Below, piece by piece: positions 6,202 to 13,457 of a DNA stretch of 20,706 nucleotides. The notes beneath the pieces are model-generated. The model was not told the DNA's origin. It saw only the letters and a list, made by a program, of their open reading frames with translations, and did not search any database. How positions within the stretch are numbered: position 1 is the stretch's first letter; each line of letters starts with the position of its first letter. Source of the stretch: SZUA-181 sp964601765 (GTDB lineage Bacteria > Pseudomonadota > Zetaproteobacteria > Mariprofundales > Mariprofundaceae); assembly GCA_964601765.1 (NCBI GenBank), contig CAZROR010000028.1:1-20706 (forward strand), given 5' to 3'. Both the position numbers and the translations under genes were made by a program.

Positions 6202-9200
6202 AAAAAGTCATCGCATTTTTTGTTGAGCACGGCCTTATTGTCAATCTGGTGTCGATCATGATGATGCTGGGAGGCATCTATGCGGCCACAGCCATCCAAC
6301 GCGAGGCATTCCCCAGCGTTAATTTCGACCTCGTCGTCATTCGGACAACCTATCCGGGCGCAGCGCCACGCGAGATGGAAAACCTTGTTGTCACCCCCAT
6401 CGAGCGTGAGCTGAAAGGCATCGACGGTATCAATGTCGTCCGCTCCACCGCCTACCAGGGCAGCATGGAGATTTCAGTTGAAATTGACCCGAATTACCGC
6501 GACCGCTCACGCCTGGTCTCGGATATCCAGCAGGCCATCAACCGGGCCGATCTACCGGCCGACCTGCCGGACGCCCCAGTCATTACCGAGGTCAAGTCCG
6601 AACAGACGCCGATTCTGACCTTCTCGCTGTTCGGTGACTTTAAGCCGCTGGAGCTGAAGCACCTCAGCGACCTTGTCGAGGATGACGTACTGAACATCCC
6701 GGGTGTCTCCAGGGTTGTCGTACAGGGCGATCGCAAGGAGGAAATCCGTATTGTGCCCGATCCGATGCGTATGCGCCGTCACCGTGTATCGATCAACGAT
6801 ATCGTCACGCTGATCCGCGGCTGGAACGTCAATGCCCCGGGCGGCAAGCTGAAAGCTCCGGACGGGCAGCGTATCATCCGTATCACCGGGGAATTCACAT
6901 CTGCCGAGGACGCGGCCAACCTCGTGCTCCGCTCAAATGAGCGTGGTGATGCCCTGCGCCTCAAGGACGTCGCCGAGGTTACAACAGCACTGGAACGTCC
7001 ACGCCGCATTGTGCGCGCCCAGGGCGATCCGGCTGTGAACATGATCGTCCTGAAAAAGGGCAGCGCTGATATCATTACGCTGGTCGATCGCATCCGCGGC
7101 TATTTGAAAACCGTGCCGGACAAGTACGATAGCCGGCTGCATGTGCGTATCTACAACGACTTCTCAACCATTACTCGCCTGCGGCTTGGCGTACTGACCG
7201 GCAACGGCTCCATCGGTCTGGCGCTGGTGCTCATGACGCTTCTGCTCTTCCTGCGCCCGGCCGTCGCCATCACAACAGCCTGGGGACTGCCGGTGATTTT
7301 CTTTTCCGGCCTGCTGGCGCTGTATCTTGCCGGTGTGACCCTGAACCTGCTGACGATGTTCGGCTTCATCATGGTACTCGGCCTGATGGTGGATGATGCC
7401 ATCATCATCGGCGAAAACGCGAGCTACCACATGGAACAGGGCATGTCCCCTCAGAAGGCAGCCATCATCGGTACCCACGAGCTTATCGGTCCTGTTTCAG
7501 CCACGGTGCTGACGACCATCGTCGCGTTTCTGCCCCTGATGTTCATGCAGGGAATCATCGGCAAGTTCGTATTCTCCATCCCTGTGGTTGTCGTCACACT
7601 ACTGCTATTTTCCTGGATTGAGGCGTTGTTCATCCTGCCTAACCACATCCGTGATCTGGCCAGCCGCAAAAAGCACCCGCCCGAACGCAGGCTCTTTGTC
7701 TGGCTGACCAACATCTATGGACGCTTGCTGGCGCTCGCTGTCAGGTTCCGCTATCTGACCCTGATCCTGTCTGTTGTGGCCCTTCTCGGCGCCATTAGCC
7801 TCGCCGGCCACATGAAGTTCCAGCTTTTTCCCTCCGGTGCGGAAAGCACCTTCTATCTGCGTGTAAACATGCCTGTCGGTACGACACTGGAGGCCATGGA
7901 TGAGACGCTGCGACGCATCGACAAGGCGGTGCGAGCGCGCATCGATCCTGCATTGTTGGAAACCACCACCCTCATTGCCGGCGAAAGTAGCGCCGACCAG
8001 CGTGAAACTCTAAAGCAGATTGGTGACCATTTCGGCTTCGTACGCGTAATCCTCATCCCGTTCACTCAGCGCAGCGTCTCTGCCTTCACGGTCATGAACA
8101 AGCTAGAAAAGGCCATCCCACCGCTCTTCCCGGATATTGGTATCAACTTCGTCATGCTCCGTCCCGGCCCCCCCATCGGCCGGGCCCTGCAGGTGGAGCT
8201 GACAGGCAGCAATGAGGCGGCCATGGTGCGTGCCGCCCGTCGCCTGATACGCCTGCTTGAGAAAAAACAGGGGGTATCTGCCATCGAGAGCGATTTACAG
8301 CCAGGAGACAGGGAAATGCATATCGTGCTCAACCGGGCACTTGCAGCCTATGCAGGTGTGGATCTGGCTACAGTCGCCACACATATCCGCGCAGCCTTCG
8401 ATGGTCTGCGTGTCTCCACATTGAAGCGTGGCAAGGAAGAAGTGGATGTCACCATCCGCTATCCCGAGGCCACACAACACAGCCTGCGCACCCTGATGCA
8501 GATCGAGGTACCAAATAAACGCGGTGGCCTGGTTCCTCTCGACCGCATTGCACATATCGAGGAAACGCCGGGTACCACAAGCATTCGGCACAAGGATGGC
8601 AACCGGGTCATCAACGTCTCGGCTGAAGTAGACCACGCACACATCACCTCCAAGGAACTCAACACATGGGTGAAACAGCACGCCAGGGACTGGCTCGGAG
8701 ACGATGCTCCCCGCGTGCGCTACCACCTGGGCGGTGAACAGGAGCGCAGTGAAGAATCCGTACGTGGCCTGATTTTCAGCTTCCTGTTTGCGCTGCTGGC
8801 AATCTTCGTCATTCTCGCCATCCAATTTAACCGTGTGGGCTATCCGCTGCTCGTTATGCTTGCCATTCCGTTTGGCGTCATCGGCATCGTTATCGGCCTG
8901 TTTTTGCACGGTGACCCCTTGTCATTCATGGCACTGATGGGCTTTGTGGCGCTAACCGGCGTGGTCGTGAACGCCTCCCTGGTCATGGCTGTGTTCATTC
9001 AGCGGCTGCTGAACGAGGGCATGCCCTGGCGCGAAGCTATTGTTGTCGGCGGCAAGCGCCGCCTGCGCGCCGTATTGCTGACAGCCATCACCACCGTCGT
9101 GGGACTGCTGCCCACAGCCTATGGTTGGGGTGGTTTCGACCCCTTTGTAGCCCCGATGGCGCTGACGCTTTCCTGGGGGCTGATGTTTTCCACGGTCATC

Positions 9201-9290
9201 ACGCTGTTTTCCGTACCGGCTGCTCTCGGCATCGGCATGGATATCCGGCGTGGATTGCGTTATATTTTTCGACGTTCTGTTAATGCGTAG
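6198..9290 (+). CDS. RND-family efflux permease (AcrB-like, divergent)
   Basis: A 1030-residue inner-membrane proton-driven efflux transporter of the AcrB superfamily (AcrB is 1049). It has the usual order: TM1 (about 10-30), a large periplasmic loop, TM2-TM6 (from about 335), an amphipathic link, TM7 (about 515-535), a second periplasmic loop, and TM8-TM12 (from about 855). The TM4 proton-relay pair is present in LGLMVDDAIIIGEN (Asp399, Asp400). The TM10 lysine of AcrB (Lys940) appears as Asn925 in GVVVNASLVM, as in many VN-type RND members. Its ribosome site GGGGGAG (6184-6190) is 7 bases before the ATG. No periplasmic adaptor gene precedes or follows it. The substrate is unknown; a drug or hydrophobic compound is more likely than a metal, since CusA-type motifs are not evident. 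Confidence 0.93.
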   Translation: MKKVIAFFVEHGLIVNLVSIMMMLGGIYAATAIQREAFPSVNFDLVVIRTTYPGAAPREMENLVVTPIERELKGIDGINVVRSTAYQGSMEISVEIDPNYRDRSRLVSDIQQAINRADLPADLPDAPVITEVKSEQTPILTFSLFGDFKPLELKHLSDLVEDDVLNIPGVSRVVVQGDRKEEIRIVPDPMRMRRHRVSINDIVTLIRGWNVNAPGGKLKAPDGQRIIRITGEFTSAEDAANLVLRSNERGDALRLKDVAEVTTALERPRRIVRAQGDPAVNMIVLKKGSADIITLVDRIRGYLKTVPDKYDSRLHVRIYNDFSTITRLRLGVLTGNGSIGLALVLMTLLLFLRPAVAITTAWGLPVIFFSGLLALYLAGVTLNLLTMFGFIMVLGLMVDDAIIIGENASYHMEQGMSPQKAAIIGTHELIGPVSATVLTTIVAFLPLMFMQGIIGKFVFSIPVVVVTLLLFSWIEALFILPNHIRDLASRKKHPPERRLFVWLTNIYGRLLALAVRFRYLTLILSVVALLGAISLAGHMKFQLFPSGAESTFYLRVNMPVGTTLEAMDETLRRIDKAVRARIDPALLETTTLIAGESSADQRETLKQIGDHFGFVRVILIPFTQRSVSAFTVMNKLEKAIPPLFPDIGINFVMLRPGPPIGRALQVELTGSNEAAMVRAARRLIRLLEKKQGVSAIESDLQPGDREMHIVLNRALAAYAGVDLATVATHIRAAFDGLRVSTLKRGKEEVDVTIRYPEATQHSLRTLMQIEVPNKRGGLVPLDRIAHIEETPGTTSIRHKDGNRVINVSAEVDHAHITSKELNTWVKQHARDWLGDDAPRVRYHLGGEQERSEESVRGLIFSFLFALLAIFVILAIQFNRVGYPLLVMLAIPFGVIGIVIGLFLHGDPLSFMALMGFVALTGVVVNASLVMAVFIQRLLNEGMPWREAIVVGGKRRLRAVLLTAITTVVGLLPTAYGWGGFDPFVAPMALTLSWGLMFSTVITLFSVPAALGIGMDIRRGLRYIFRRSVNA

Positions 9291-9315
9291 CAACATGAAG
9301 AGATCTTAATCCATT

Positions 9316-9347
9316 CATCACATTCCCATCACAGTTACCCATTTAGT
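9316..9347 (+). promoter_or_regulatory. Direct repeat plus possible -10 before the second RNA element
   Basis: CATCACA occurs at 9316-9322 and again at 9327-9333, an 11-bp period typical of OmpR/PhoB-class response regulator sites. It is followed 8 bp later by TTTAGT (9342-9347, four of six to the -10 consensus). The predicted start, about 9354, coincides with the first base pairs of the hairpin. No -35 is recognisable. This would give the RNA element its own activated promoter, but it could also be chance inside the efflux operon's 3' untranslated region. Confidence 0.3.
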
Positions 9348-9351
9348 GTTC

Positions 9352-9443
9352 GCATTGTCTGGTGCCTCTCCCTCCTCCCCTCCCTCCCAGGGTGCCAGAC
9401 AAGGATTAGCGCCCCGGCCTCCCGGCCGGGGCCTTTTCATTTT
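9352..9443 (+). ncRNA. Second candidate small RNA with pyrimidine-only loop
   Basis: Stem 1 pairs TTGTCTGG (9355-9362) with CCAGACAA (9395-9402) and extends through two wobble pairs and two G-C pairs to 9367/9390. It presents a 22-base loop (9368-9389) made only of C and T plus one terminal A; the loop contains CCTCCTCCCC, complementary to GGAGG-type ribosome sites. An 8-base linker leads to a strong intrinsic terminator. The layout (stem, G-free anti-Shine-Dalgarno loop, short linker, GC-rich 3' hairpin) repeats that of the element at 90-182, although the stem sequences differ. It could be an independent sRNA or be processed from the 3' end of the efflux mRNA. The alternative is a Rho-loading C-rich tract, but the closing 13-bp stem argues for a specific structure. 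Confidence 0.5.
9411..9443 (+). terminator. Strong Rho-independent terminator
   Basis: GCCCCGGCC (9411-9419) pairs with GGCCGGGGC (9424-9432), nine G-C pairs around a TCCC loop, followed by C, TTTT, CA and TTTT. It ends the efflux operon and/or the RNA element just upstream, and insulates the LPS operon beginning at 9502. Confidence 0.9.
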
Positions 9444-9448
9444 CGGAT

Positions 9449-9505
9449 ATGGCACACGATCTTCACTGGATACACACCATGATTCCTGATGCAATTGGCA
9501 CATGA
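9449..9505 (+). CDS. Possible 18-codon leader peptide coupled to waaA
   Basis: An ATG at 9449 opens an 18-residue reading frame (MAHDLHWIHTMIPDAIGT) whose TGA overlaps the waaA ATG as ATGA. waaA itself lacks a good ribosome site, so a ribosome finishing this frame could re-initiate there. There is also an in-frame ATG at 9479. No strong ribosome site precedes either start, and a frame this short arises easily by chance. Confidence 0.2.
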   Translation: MAHDLHWIHTMIPDAIGT

Positions 9506-10680
9506 TGCCTGCCCTGCCCGAAAAATGGTGCCAGCAGTTTGCGCTGGAGCTGCCCTCCCCCTCACCGGGCTGCGTATGGATCCATGCCTGCTCGATGGGT
9601 GAAGTCAACTCTGTCGCCCCCATCATCAAAGCCCTGCGGCAGCAGGGGTACAGCATTCATCTTAGTGTCATTACCGCCACCGGCATGCAGCACGCCCGCA
9701 AGCGCTTTGGAGAAACCATCAGCATTTCCTATCTGCCCTGGGATCTCCCCGGGCAGATAGCGCGCTTTATCCGGCATCTGTCACCAAGGCTGCTGCTGCT
9801 GACCGAAACCGAATTCTGGCCGGGCATGCTCTCCGCCTGCCGGCGGTATGACATTCCTGTGATTGGCCTGAACACACGCATTTCCGACCACTCTTTCCCG
9901 CGTTATCGGGCAACGCGCTGGCTGTGGCGACGCTGGCTGGCAGCTGTAAGCTGTTTCCTGGCCCAGAGCAAGGAGGATGCCAGGCGGCTCGCCGCCATCG
10001 GTGTGAATGAGGCGCGTATCCAGGTGCCCGGTCACCTGAAATACGCTGTTTTCCCGCCGCAGGTAGACGCAGATGACTTGCGCAAACGTCTCGGCGCAGA
10101 CATGGCACGTCCGGTTATCCTTGCTGCCAGCACGCACGAAGGCGAGGAGGCCGCCTTGCTGGGTATGTGGCGTGGTTGGCGGCGCCTGCGCCCTGAACTA
10201 TTACTGGTTATTGTTCCGCGCCATCCCCAGCGCTTTGATGCCGTGGCAGAGCTAGTCCGGGACCACGGCCTGCGCCTTGCCCGCTGGTCTGAGGGTGGCG
10301 ATAGCACCGCAGATGTCGTGCTTGTTGACGGCATGGGAGTACTGGCCGGCCTGTATACGGTCGCCGACCTGGTTATCATGGGCGGCAGCCTGATTCCACA
10401 TGGCGGCCAGAATCCACTCGAAGCGGCCGTGTGTGGACGAGGTGTCGTCACCGGCCCGCACATCCAGAACTTCCGCGCTATCATGCGTGACATGCAGCAG
10501 GCAGGGGCCGCTGTTATCACAGCCGATGAAAAGGAGCTCGACCATACCATCAGCCTGCTGCTGGACAGGCCGAGCAAGCTGCAAGAACTGAATGCCAATG
10601 CCACCATCTTTATGCAGGGCAAATCGCAGGTGCTGAACCGGGTGCTGGATGCCCTGCGGCCTTATCTCGAACCTGCATGA
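9502..10680 (+). CDS. waaA: 3-deoxy-D-manno-octulosonic acid (Kdo) transferase
   Basis: WaaA (KdtA, GT30) transfers Kdo from CMP-Kdo to lipid IVA at the cytoplasmic face of the inner membrane. The 392-residue protein shows the acceptor-domain motif HACSMGE (Glu34, the family's catalytic-base position), TETEFWPGM in the first Rossmann domain, and in the second domain ILAASTHEGEE, VPRHPQR and the CMP-binding GGSLIPHGGQNPLEAA. The start is ATG 9502 or 9505; an in-frame stop at 9487 forbids a longer product. It therefore lacks the roughly 30-residue N-terminal membrane helix of the E. coli enzyme, somewhat like the short Aquifex form. It is the first gene of the LPS operon and overlaps lpxK by ATGA. 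Whether one or two Kdo units are added cannot be told. Confidence 0.93.
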   Translation: MMPALPEKWCQQFALELPSPSPGCVWIHACSMGEVNSVAPIIKALRQQGYSIHLSVITATGMQHARKRFGETISISYLPWDLPGQIARFIRHLSPRLLLLTETEFWPGMLSACRRYDIPVIGLNTRISDHSFPRYRATRWLWRRWLAAVSCFLAQSKEDARRLAAIGVNEARIQVPGHLKYAVFPPQVDADDLRKRLGADMARPVILAASTHEGEEAALLGMWRGWRRLRPELLLVIVPRHPQRFDAVAELVRDHGLRLARWSEGGDSTADVVLVDGMGVLAGLYTVADLVIMGGSLIPHGGQNPLEAAVCGRGVVTGPHIQNFRAIMRDMQQAGAAVITADEKELDHTISLLLDRPSKLQELNANATIFMQGKSQVLNRVLDALRPYLEPA

Positions 10681-11654
10681 ATCTTACCGGATACATCGAG
10701 CGAATGTGGTGGCGGAAGACACCGCCTCCCCCGCTGATACGCTGGACCAGCCCCATCTATGGCTGGCTGAACGCGCAAAACCTGCGCCGACGTGCCGACC
10801 GCTGTCACACACCAGCGCTGCCGCTGATCTCCGTCGGCAACATCACCGTGGGCGGCAGCGGCAAAACGCCGTTTGTCATCTGGCTGGCGAAAGCGCTGCA
10901 AAAGAAAGGATTTCATCCCGTTGTGCTCTGCCGTGGTGATGGCGGCAGCGCAACCGGCCCGAAAATCGTCTCCGATGACGATCCAACCGATCTCATCGGA
11001 GATGAAGCACGGCTTTTGTATGAATCCTGCGATTGCACCGTGATTGCAGCGCGGGATCGCGTGGCTGCCAGCCGCATGGCGGAAGACCACGGCGATGTCA
11101 TCATCCTCGATGATGGCTTCCAGTACCGCCAGCTTGCCCGTGCATGCGATATCGTGCTGGTGCCGGCGGATGGTACTGGCAACGGCGCACTGCTCCTGGC
11201 TGGCCCCCTGCGCGAGCCTGTGAGCAGCCTGGCACGTGCGGACATCATCGTGCGCACCGGCGAAGGTGCAGCTGCGCCCCTGACAGGGCAGCACGAATGG
11301 CGGTGGCGGATACAGCCCGGGCCACTCGTGCAGGTGGCCGGAAGCAAGTCCTCGCCACCGAAGACGGCCATCGCGGCCTGCGCCATCGCCAGGCCGGAGC
11401 GATTTTTTAGCAGCCTGCGCAACAAGGGCGTGACATTGGAGGCCGAGTTTGCCTTTCGCGACCACCACCGTTTCACCACGGATGACATCGCGCGGCTCAT
11501 AAGGCCGGGGCTGGCCGTTGTCATCACGGGCAAGGATGCGGTCAAGCTGCGGCCGCTGTGGCCAGCATCCGTGCCATTGTGGCGGCTTGAACAACGGGCT
11601 TTCGCCCCGCAGGGCTTGCTTGAGGCTATCGTTAAGCCCATCCTTCCGGCCTGA
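10677..11654 (+). CDS. lpxK: Tetraacyldisaccharide 4'-kinase
   Basis: LpxK phosphorylates the 4' position of the lipid A disaccharide to give lipid IVA, on the cytoplasmic side of the inner membrane. The 325-residue protein has the family's Walker A in SVGNITVGGSGKTP (52-65), the GDE motif with the catalytic-site Asp109, DDGFQ (145-149) and FRDHHRF (261-267, including the His of the family's catalytic dyad). Two usually conserved spots differ: RGDGG where most members have RGYGG, and DDGFQY where most have DDGFQH. The core catalytic residues remain, so it is probably active. The start overlaps the waaA stop (ATGA). Confidence 0.94.
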   Translation: MNLTGYIERMWWRKTPPPPLIRWTSPIYGWLNAQNLRRRADRCHTPALPLISVGNITVGGSGKTPFVIWLAKALQKKGFHPVVLCRGDGGSATGPKIVSDDDPTDLIGDEARLLYESCDCTVIAARDRVAASRMAEDHGDVIILDDGFQYRQLARACDIVLVPADGTGNGALLLAGPLREPVSSLARADIIVRTGEGAAAPLTGQHEWRWRIQPGPLVQVAGSKSSPPKTAIAACAIARPERFFSSLRNKGVTLEAEFAFRDHHRFTTDDIARLIRPGLAVVITGKDAVKLRPLWPASVPLWRLEQRAFAPQGLLEAIVKPILPA

Positions 11655-11700
11655 CTCACGCACAGGCCGCGCGCCGAAACCAGCGAATGCGGAGTACCAT

Positions 11701-11868
11701 ATGCTTAACAAGGAATTGATGGAGATTCTCGCCTGTCCGAAATGCAAAGGTGATATTCACTACAATGCCGCCAAGGATGGCCTGGTCTGTGATGCCTGCC
11801 AGCTTGAATATCCCATCCGGGATGATATCCCGGTGATGCTGATTGATGAGGCCAAGCCGCTAACATAG
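11701..11868 (+). CDS. Trm112-like small zinc-binding protein (YcaR family)
   Basis: A 55-residue protein of the Trm112p-like family, which sits beside lpxK in many proteobacteria (E. coli YcaR). The zinc ribbon is visible: Cys12 and Cys15 in CPKC, Cys30 and Cys33 in CDAC, followed by the conserved YPIRDDIPVML. In eukaryotes and archaea Trm112 activates class I SAM methyltransferases; the bacterial role is less clear. Here a SAM methyltransferase gene lies one gene downstream, so a partnership is conceivable but unproven. GGAG is 6 bases before the ATG. The long frame reaching back to 11518 is a shadow of lpxK. Confidence 0.92.
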   Translation: MLNKELMEILACPKCKGDIHYNAAKDGLVCDACQLEYPIRDDIPVMLIDEAKPLT

Positions 11869-11877
11869 CCACCAAAC

Positions 11878-12786
11878 ATGGAATTACTGCAAGTGCTCCT
11901 GATACGGGCCACCTTCTGGTGCATACGTCTGCTCCCCGTCAGGCTGGCGGGCGCCCTCGGTGCCGGCCTCGGCCGCCTTGCCTACTACCTGGATAAGCGC
12001 CATCGCGATATAGCCCTGCGCAACCTTGCCCGCATCTACCCCCAACATACACGCTGCTGGCGCTGGCATACGGCGAGGGAATCATTCGCCGAACTCGGAC
12101 GCACGGTATTTGAGCTCCCACACGTTTTTCTGCGCTCACGCGAATTTCTTCTGTCACGTGTCGAAATCGTGGGCGAGGAGGCCTTTCGCGCTGCTGTTGA
12201 CCAGGGCAGAGGCGTTCACGTTGTTGCCTGTCATCATAGCAACTGGGAACTGGGCGCCCTCATGATCTCCATGCTGGGATATGATGCGGAGTTCATCTAC
12301 CGGCCACTCCGACAAGAAGCAGTGGAAGATTACCTGAAGGCATGCAGGGAGCGCTTTGGTGCAACCTTTCATTCACGCTGGAAGCCCATGCGCTGGCTGG
12401 CCCGTGCATTCAGACAGAATGCCTGCGTTCCCATCATGATCGACCAGCATCAGTCCAACGGCATCCCGGTACCGTTTCTGGGCCATCTTGCTGCAACCAC
12501 AACCCTGCCAGCCGCCTTTGTCCTCAAGTATAACGTCCCGATATTTTGCATGGTGCTCGAACGCCTGCGGCGGGAATTCAGGTTCCGGCTGCGCATCTGG
12601 CCCATTACCATCCCCGAGGCATGCGACGACAAAAATGAAAACGCCTATCACCTGATGCAAAATATCAACCACAGCTTCGAAGACATCATCCACCAGCGAC
12701 CGGAGCTGTGGCTGTGGGCGCATCGCCGCTGGCGTATTCTTGAGCAAACCCCTGAGCTTCGCGAGGTCGTTCATGGCACACCATGA
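11878..12786 (+). CDS. lpxL: Lipid A late acyltransferase (LpxL/HtrB family)
   Basis: A 302-residue inner-membrane acyltransferase that adds a secondary acyl chain from acyl-ACP to Kdo-lipid IVA. It has an N-terminal hydrophobic anchor (about 5-35), the catalytic HX4E motif HHSNWE (His119, Glu124), the substrate-binding block PIMIDQHQSNGIPVPFLG, and the C-terminal family signature PELWLWAHRRWR. Which acyl chain and position (LpxL or LpxM type) cannot be decided by eye, so the symbol denotes the family. The ATG follows the Trm112-like stop by 9 bp with no clear ribosome site, suggesting coupling. The 3' end overlaps the next gene by 14 bp. Confidence 0.88.
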   Translation: MELLQVLLIRATFWCIRLLPVRLAGALGAGLGRLAYYLDKRHRDIALRNLARIYPQHTRCWRWHTARESFAELGRTVFELPHVFLRSREFLLSRVEIVGEEAFRAAVDQGRGVHVVACHHSNWELGALMISMLGYDAEFIYRPLRQEAVEDYLKACRERFGATFHSRWKPMRWLARAFRQNACVPIMIDQHQSNGIPVPFLGHLAATTTLPAAFVLKYNVPIFCMVLERLRREFRFRLRIWPITIPEACDDKNENAYHLMQNINHSFEDIIHQRPELWLWAHRRWRILEQTPELREVVHGTP

Positions 12787-13444
12787 GGCCATCAGCAAGG
12801 CCCGTTGGCTCAAGGCCCAAAAGCATGAAACCCAGCACTGGCATGGCAGAGAGGCACTCAGGCAAGGCCTGAAGCGTGTGCAGGCCTGTTACCTGCCGGT
12901 CGTTCAACGATATGCCGAAAAACTGTCCGATGATGCCGCCATTCTGGAAATTGGATGCGGCCCCAACAGTGCCGCCCAGTTTGTCCCCCAAGGCAGCAAA
13001 ACCTATGTCGACCCCCTGCTGGACGACTTTCGTCGTGCCTATCCCGGTGAGTTGCCCGAAGGAGAATACCTGTGCCACGGTGCTGAAAGTATTCCCAAAC
13101 CGGATACCTCTTTCGATCTCGTGCTGGCCTTCGATGCCCTGGACCACGCCATGAACCCGGAACTCGTGCTCAATGAGATTGAGCGCCTGCTCAAGCCCAG
13201 CGGCCACTTCATCATGAGCATCTTCACCTGTCGCCCCTGGCTTGCCCGCCTGCACTACTATCTCAGCCGTTGCCTACCTGTGTTGTACAGCGACCGCCAC
13301 CCCTATATCTACTCCCGCCAAGGCATCGAAAATACGCTTTGCCGCCATTTTGACATCGTCGAAACCTGCAAAATTGATCCTGTATACACGCCGATGAACC
13401 GGCAGGGATGGATTTTCGTGTGCAAGGTCGGGGCCGGAACATAA
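12773..13444 (+). CDS. Class I SAM-dependent methyltransferase in the LPS operon
   Basis: A 223-residue cytosolic protein with the Rossmann SAM-binding motif I ILEIGCGPNS (57-66), an acidic motif II position in KTYVDPLLDD, and SFDLVLAFDALDHAMNPE (about 110-127), the post-motif pattern of Methyltransf_11-type enzymes. The C-terminal part has a hydrophobic stretch (WLARLHYYLSRCLPVLY) that could dock on the membrane. The ATG at 12773 is preferred over an upstream TTG (12740) because GAGG lies 5-6 bases upstream. It sits between lpxL and waaF, so a sugar or lipid of the LPS core is a plausible substrate. The actual target is unknown. Confidence 0.85.
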   Translation: MAHHEAISKARWLKAQKHETQHWHGREALRQGLKRVQACYLPVVQRYAEKLSDDAAILEIGCGPNSAAQFVPQGSKTYVDPLLDDFRRAYPGELPEGEYLCHGAESIPKPDTSFDLVLAFDALDHAMNPELVLNEIERLLKPSGHFIMSIFTCRPWLARLHYYLSRCLPVLYSDRHPYIYSRQGIENTLCRHFDIVETCKIDPVYTPMNRQGWIFVCKVGAGT

Positions 13445-13457
13445 CGACCCGACGCAC

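Noticed and set aside
9444..9501. Promoter for the LPS operon
   Set aside because: The best -10-like sequence (CATGAT at 9478-9483) has no acceptable -35 partner, so I cannot place a promoter although one is expected after the terminator.
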